Shown: positions 60,860 to 64,000 of the stretch, piece by piece | Layout of the letters: every line of letters starts with the position of its first letter | How positions within the stretch are numbered: the first letter of the stretch is position 1 | From: Actinocatenispora sera | Lineage (GTDB): Bacteria; Actinomycetota; Actinomycetes; Mycobacteriales; Micromonosporaceae | Direction: 5' to 3' | Assembly (NCBI RefSeq): GCF_018324685.1 | Contig: NZ_AP023354.1 | Span: forward strand, 558,001-622,000 | Length of the DNA stretch: 64,000 nt | Program-made: the position numbers and the translations under genes | The notes under the pieces: generated by a model | Database searches by the model: none | What the model saw: only the letters and a program-made list of their open reading frames with translations | What the model was told of the DNA's origin: nothing

Positions 60860-61921
60860 GTGGACGCTACCCGGGCGGAGCACGCCGCCGAGCGCCCCAA
60901 CCACGGCGATTCGTCCCGCACCGGCGAGAATCGTGCCGCCGAGATCAGGCTGGACCGGTTGACGAAGGCGTACCCGAACGGCACGGTCGCGGTGGCCGAG
61001 CTGAGCCTGGCCGTACCGGCGGGGGAGCTCGTCACGCTCGTCGGGCCGTCCGGCTGCGGCAAGTCGACCATCCTGCGGATGATCAACCGGCTGGTCGAGC
61101 CGACCGGCGGGCAGATCTTCCTGGACGACGACGACATCACCACCGCCGACCCGGTCGAACTGCGCCGCCGCATCGGGTACGCGATCCAGGACGTCGGGCT
61201 GTTCCCGCACCAGACGGTGCGGCAGAACGTGGCGACCGTGCCGCGCCTGCTCGGCTGGTCCAAGCCGGACACCCGGGACCGGGTCGACGAGCTGCTCGAC
61301 CTCGTCGGCCTCGACCCGGCCGAGTACGGCAAGCGGTACCCGGACGAGCTCTCCGGCGGGCAGCGGCAGCGGGTCGGGGTGGCCCGCGCGCTCGCCGCCG
61401 ACCCGGTGGTGCTGCTGATGGACGAGCCGTTCAGCGCGGTCGACCCGATCGCCCGCGGTCGGCTACAGGAGGAGTTCCTGCGGCTGCAGGCCGAGGTGCG
61501 CAAGACGACGGTGTTCGTCACCCACGACGTGGACGAGGCGGTCCGGCTCGGCGACCGCATCGCGGTGCTGTCCGCGGGCGGCAAGCTGGAGCAGTACGCG
61601 CCGCCGGCGGAGATCCTGGGCCGGCCGGCGTCGTCGTTCGTGGCCGAGTTCGTCGGCGCCGACCGCGGCATCAAGCGGCTCGGCGTCACCTCGATCCCGC
61701 CGGCGGCCCTGCGCTCGCCCGACGAGGTGCCCAGCTTCGCCACCGCCACCGCGCCGCCCCGGGTACCGCTGACGGCCACGCTGCGGGAGGCGCTCGCGGC
61801 GCTGCTGGAGGGCGGTACCGGCTGGGTGCGGGTGGACGACGGCGACCGGCTCGCCGGCGTGCTCACCCCGGACGACATCTACCAGGCGATGCACGACACC
61901 CAGCCCGGCCGCCCGGCCTGA
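60860..61921 (+). CDS. Osmoprotectant-type ABC transporter ATP-binding protein (OpuCA-like)
   Basis: 353 residues. Walker A VGPSGCGKST (~62-71), Q-loop YAIQDVGLFPHQ, signature LSGGQRQRVGVARAL, Walker B VVLLMDEPFSAVDP and H-loop FVTHDVDEAVRLGDRI. C-terminal CBS-like part from ~290 (one repeat, ending LTPDDIYQAM) as in OpuCA proteins. It energises uptake with the two permeases and binding protein on the other strand. The GTG at 60860 has AGAGGA at the correct distance within the start of the divergent permease gene; no other start precedes the domain. Confidence 0.94.
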   Translation: MDATRAEHAAERPNHGDSSRTGENRAAEIRLDRLTKAYPNGTVAVAELSLAVPAGELVTLVGPSGCGKSTILRMINRLVEPTGGQIFLDDDDITTADPVELRRRIGYAIQDVGLFPHQTVRQNVATVPRLLGWSKPDTRDRVDELLDLVGLDPAEYGKRYPDELSGGQRQRVGVARALAADPVVLLMDEPFSAVDPIARGRLQEEFLRLQAEVRKTTVFVTHDVDEAVRLGDRIAVLSAGGKLEQYAPPAEILGRPASSFVAEFVGADRGIKRLGVTSIPPAALRSPDEVPSFATATAPPRVPLTATLREALAALLEGGTGWVRVDDGDRLAGVLTPDDIYQAMHDTQPGRPA

Positions 61922-61932
61922 CCCCGGCTCGC

Positions 61933-61986
61933 GTCGATCATGGCTGCCCGGCCGGCGTCGCGCGGCGGCCCGGCGCCATGATCGAC
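61933..61986. terminator. Bidirectional terminator between convergent genes
   Basis: GTCGATCATGGC (61933-61944) pairs with GCCATGATCGAC (61975-61986), a perfect 12-bp stem; the GC-rich interior extends the pairing. Confidence 0.8.
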
Positions 61987-62008
61987 AACGGTGCGGCGCG
62001 GGTGACGG

Positions 62009-62311
62009 TCAGGAGTGCTTGGTCACGTAGTCGATGAAGCGGGCGCGCATCAGCGGCTCGGCATCCCCGTACGACTCGTGGCCGGTGAACTCGCGCCACA
62101 CCCCGACCAGCTCGTCGACGGCCTCGCCGATCGAACCGCTGGAGTCGTCCAGCACGTTGCTCTCCTGCGCGTGCGGCAGGTGCCGGACCAGGTCGACGAA
62201 GAAGTGCCGGTCGTGCCGGCGGTGCGCCAGCGCGAAGGCCCGCTCGCGCAGCTCCTCGGTGGACAGTGCGTCCAGCTCGTCGAGGTCGTTGCTCGACGTA
62301 CCCTCAGTCAT
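62009..62311 (-). CDS. Conserved hypothetical protein
   Basis: 100 residues, acidic, predominantly helical: LSTEELRERAFALAHRRHDRHFFVDLVRHLP, then SIGEAVDELVGVWREFTGH and MRARFIDYVTKHS. No domain recognised; conserved among actinobacteria as far as I recall from its general pattern. The ATG at 62311 overlaps the upstream permease-like stop (ATGA), so the two are translationally coupled. Confidence 0.75.
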   Translation of the reverse strand: MTEGTSSNDLDELDALSTEELRERAFALAHRRHDRHFFVDLVRHLPHAQESNVLDDSSGSIGEAVDELVGVWREFTGHESYGDAEPLMRARFIDYVTKHS

Positions 62312-63483
62312 ACGCCGAGCATACGGGCGCTCTCGCGGCGCCGGCCGCCCCACTCCACCAGCCGCGTCACGACCAGCCCGAGCACGATCGCGCCGCCCGC
62401 GACGCCGAACGTGGTGGCCGGTCCGGGCCAGCCGCGCATCGTGCCGAACTGGACCGCGAGCACCAGCGCCAGCACGCCGAGCATGCTGCCGAACACGCCG
62501 CCGCGCCGCCCGTACGCGGAGACGCCGCCGACCAGGACCGCGCCGAGCGCCAGCAACAGCTGCGGCAGGATCGAACCGGAGCCGACGGCGGTGCGCACCT
62601 GCACCGCGGACAGCACCCCGGACAGTCCCGCCAGACCGCCGGACACGGTCAGCGCGAGTACCACCATCAGCGCCGCGCCGGGGCCGCGCCGCTCCGCCGG
62701 GTCGGCCACCGGCCGGAACGCACCGATCGCCCGGCGCAGCGGCCGGACCAGCCCGAACACCCCCGCCAGCACCGAGGTCGCGGCCACCGCGATGAACCAC
62801 ACGTACGCCCAGCGGCGCGGGTCGGGCGCGCCGTCCGCCACCGTGACCGCGGCGCCGTGGCCGATCAACGTGGTCGCCACGAGCCCGCCGCACAGCGCGG
62901 CGAGCGAGGCCGCCCAACCGGGCACGTGCAGCAGCGCCACCAGCACCCCGAGCGCCAGCCCGGCAACCAGCGCCACGCCGAGGCCGGGGATCAGCGCCAC
63001 CGGAAGGTTGTGCTCGTACGCCCGGGCGAACAGCAGGCCGGCGACCGCGGCGAACGCACCGACCGCGAGGTTCGGCGCACCGGCCCGCAGCGACACCGAG
63101 ACCGCCATCGCGAGCAGCCCGAGCGCCGCCGCCTGCACCGCGATCAGCCGGAGCCCGGCGCTGTGGAACATGGCCGGCTCGACCCGCCAGCAGAACACCG
63201 CGAGCGCCGCGACCAGCACCACCAGCAGCAGCTCCCACACGACGTGCACCAGCAGCCGGTCGTTCGCCGGCGGGGGCGGCGGGGTGAGCAGCGCGCCGGG
63301 CGGGGTCTGCCCGGGCAGGGTCAGCGTCCGGTCGCTCTCCGGCGCCGCGTACCCCGGGTCGAACGTGGGCTCGTCGGACGGGTAGTCGCCGTAGCCGAAC
63401 CCCTGGTCCGGCACGTCGTCGGGATAGCGGCTCGGCTCGGACCGGCGACCGGGCAACCGGACCGTCGAATCGTCCTCGGACAT
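62308..63483 (-). CDS. ABC-transporter-permease-like membrane protein (RbsC/LivM fold)
   Basis: 391 residues. A Pro/Asp/Tyr-rich hydrophilic N-terminus (~1-75) precedes 9-10 hydrophobic helices. The region GAVLVGGVSAYGRRGGVFGSMLGVLALVL matches the loop of BPD_transp_2 permeases (ribose/branched-chain amino acid type). No ATPase or binding-protein gene is adjacent, and the long N-terminal tail is unusual for a transporter permease. It may have another role. The ATG at 63483 is used. Confidence 0.72.
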   Translation of the reverse strand: MSEDDSTVRLPGRRSEPSRYPDDVPDQGFGYGDYPSDEPTFDPGYAAPESDRTLTLPGQTPPGALLTPPPPPANDRLLVHVVWELLLVVLVAALAVFCWRVEPAMFHSAGLRLIAVQAAALGLLAMAVSVSLRAGAPNLAVGAFAAVAGLLFARAYEHNLPVALIPGLGVALVAGLALGVLVALLHVPGWAASLAALCGGLVATTLIGHGAAVTVADGAPDPRRWAYVWFIAVAATSVLAGVFGLVRPLRRAIGAFRPVADPAERRGPGAALMVVLALTVSGGLAGLSGVLSAVQVRTAVGSGSILPQLLLALGAVLVGGVSAYGRRGGVFGSMLGVLALVLAVQFGTMRGWPGPATTFGVAGGAIVLGLVVTRLVEWGGRRRESARMLGV

Positions 63484-63696
63484 GTTGGCCCCCTCGGCAG
63501 CGCACCCACCGGTCGGCGACACGCTCACGCACATCGTCGCCTACCGGTTCCACGGTCGCACGCCGGCACGGCGCATGCACCCTCGGTACCGGGAAATCCA
63601 GCGTGTCTTCCTACCGCGGCGCAGCCGAATGGCCGTCGTGGTTCGCGAGGTCGTCGACAGCGGGTGGAATGGCGGGCCGTCAACGCTGACGGGACG

Positions 63697-64000
63697 TCAC
63701 CGTTCGGCCTTCTTCTCCTCGTCCGGGTCGGGCGGGATCCGGCACGAGTGCTCCAGCCACAACGCGGCGGCGGCGAGCGCCAGCGACGCCACCGCACCGG
63801 ACGCGGCGGGCAGCACGTCGGCGGCGGCCGACGCGAGCTGGCCCCGGTTCTGCACCACCCACAGCAGTCCCCCGCCGTACAGCCCGGCGAACAGCGCACC
63901 GGCGGCCGACGACGCCTTGGCGATCAACACGTACCGTGCCACGGAGAGCGCGTTGACCGGCTCGGTACCGGGCTTGCGCGCGATCCGCCGACCGGTGCTC
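63697..64000 (-). CDS. DUF3180-type membrane protein, C-terminal part (start outside window)
   Basis: The frame enters from beyond the right edge: RRIARKPGTEPVNALS, then VARYVLIAKASSAAGALFAGLYGGG (two helices) and ALWLEHSCRIPPDPDEEKK at the C-terminus. The AKASS motif and the LE-x-x-CR-x-P ending fit the DUF3180 family, which in actinobacteria is encoded next to folK. An internal GTG at 63942 is not the true start. Function unknown. Confidence 0.72.
   Translation of the reverse strand, partial: STGRRIARKPGTEPVNALSVARYVLIAKASSAAGALFAGLYGGGLLWVVQNRGQLASAAADVLPAASGAVASLALAAAALWLEHSCRIPPDPDEEKKAER

Overview
The window is about 64 kb of very GC-rich chromosomal DNA from a filamentous, differentiating actinobacterium. 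The clearest signs are two orthologues of Streptomyces developmental regulators: bldG with its partner anti-sigma gene, and the ECF sigma factor bldN with an RsbN-like anti-sigma gene. Actinobacterial small ribosomal protein bS22, XRE/DUF397 pairs, many GTG starts, ATGA/GTGA overlaps and leaderless promoters agree. The content looks more like Micromonosporales than Streptomyces, but I cannot name the genus. No rRNA, tRNA, intact insertion sequence or CRISPR array was seen.

Left part (1-13 kb): a proton-pumping pyrophosphatase (hppA, cut by the window edge), the bldG/anti-sigma pair, a divergent DECH-box helicase (MrfA/YprA type), a 2-hydroxyacid dehydrogenase, and a tightly overlapping minus-strand Tad/Flp pilus operon (CpaE-like, TadA, TadB, TadC, DUF4244 mini-pilin, two TadE-like proteins). 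This is the known 'helicase/secretion neighbourhood'. An ABC-F ATPase and a GrpB-family protein follow.

14-17 kb is an accessory patch: a MerR/methyltransferase fusion gene, a decayed metallophosphoesterase carrying a perfect 38-bp palindrome, a frameshifted integrase relic, a G-rich tract and a HAD phosphatase. 17.8-24.9 kb is a five-gene hydroxamate siderophore operon (PLP decarboxylase, NIS synthetase, GNAT acyltransferase, N-monooxygenase, second NIS synthetase) behind an iron box placed on a leaderless promoter. Two NIS synthetases suggest a citrate-based dihydroxamate.

25-44 kb holds two proline-rich-tailed membrane proteins, a PadR-controlled membrane protein, a Fic-like protein divergent from acetyl-CoA synthetase, a degenerate STAND-type ATPase followed by a phosphotransferase remnant, a secreted neprosin-like protein, an FMN reductase/HxlR pair, an XRE/DUF397 pair, metallo-beta-lactamase, Nudix and SnoaL-like proteins, a secreted M6 metalloprotease, a HAD hydrolase, a glutaredoxin and an acyl-CoA ligase.

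44.7-54 kb is the bldN block: a candidate 29-codon leader ORF coupled to bldN, bldN, a hairpin, rsbN with a candidate sigma-BldN promoter, a second HAD phosphatase, a FAD monooxygenase/TetR divergent pair around a 35-bp operator, an LPLAT acyltransferase, an epimerase, bS22 and a second XRE/DUF397 pair. 54-64 kb has proline dehydrogenase, a lone nuoD, a 12-residue-repeat membrane protein, an osmoprotectant-type ABC transporter whose ATPase gene is divergent from the rest, a short conserved protein, an ABC-permease-like protein and the end of a DUF3180 gene.

The window is mostly a conserved actinobacterial core with small accessory insertions. The observations I find most novel are the MerR/methyltransferase fusion, the bldN leader ORF, the 38-bp palindrome, the minisatellite inside the TetR gene, and the TadE-like frame that runs without a stop antisense to a dehydrogenase.
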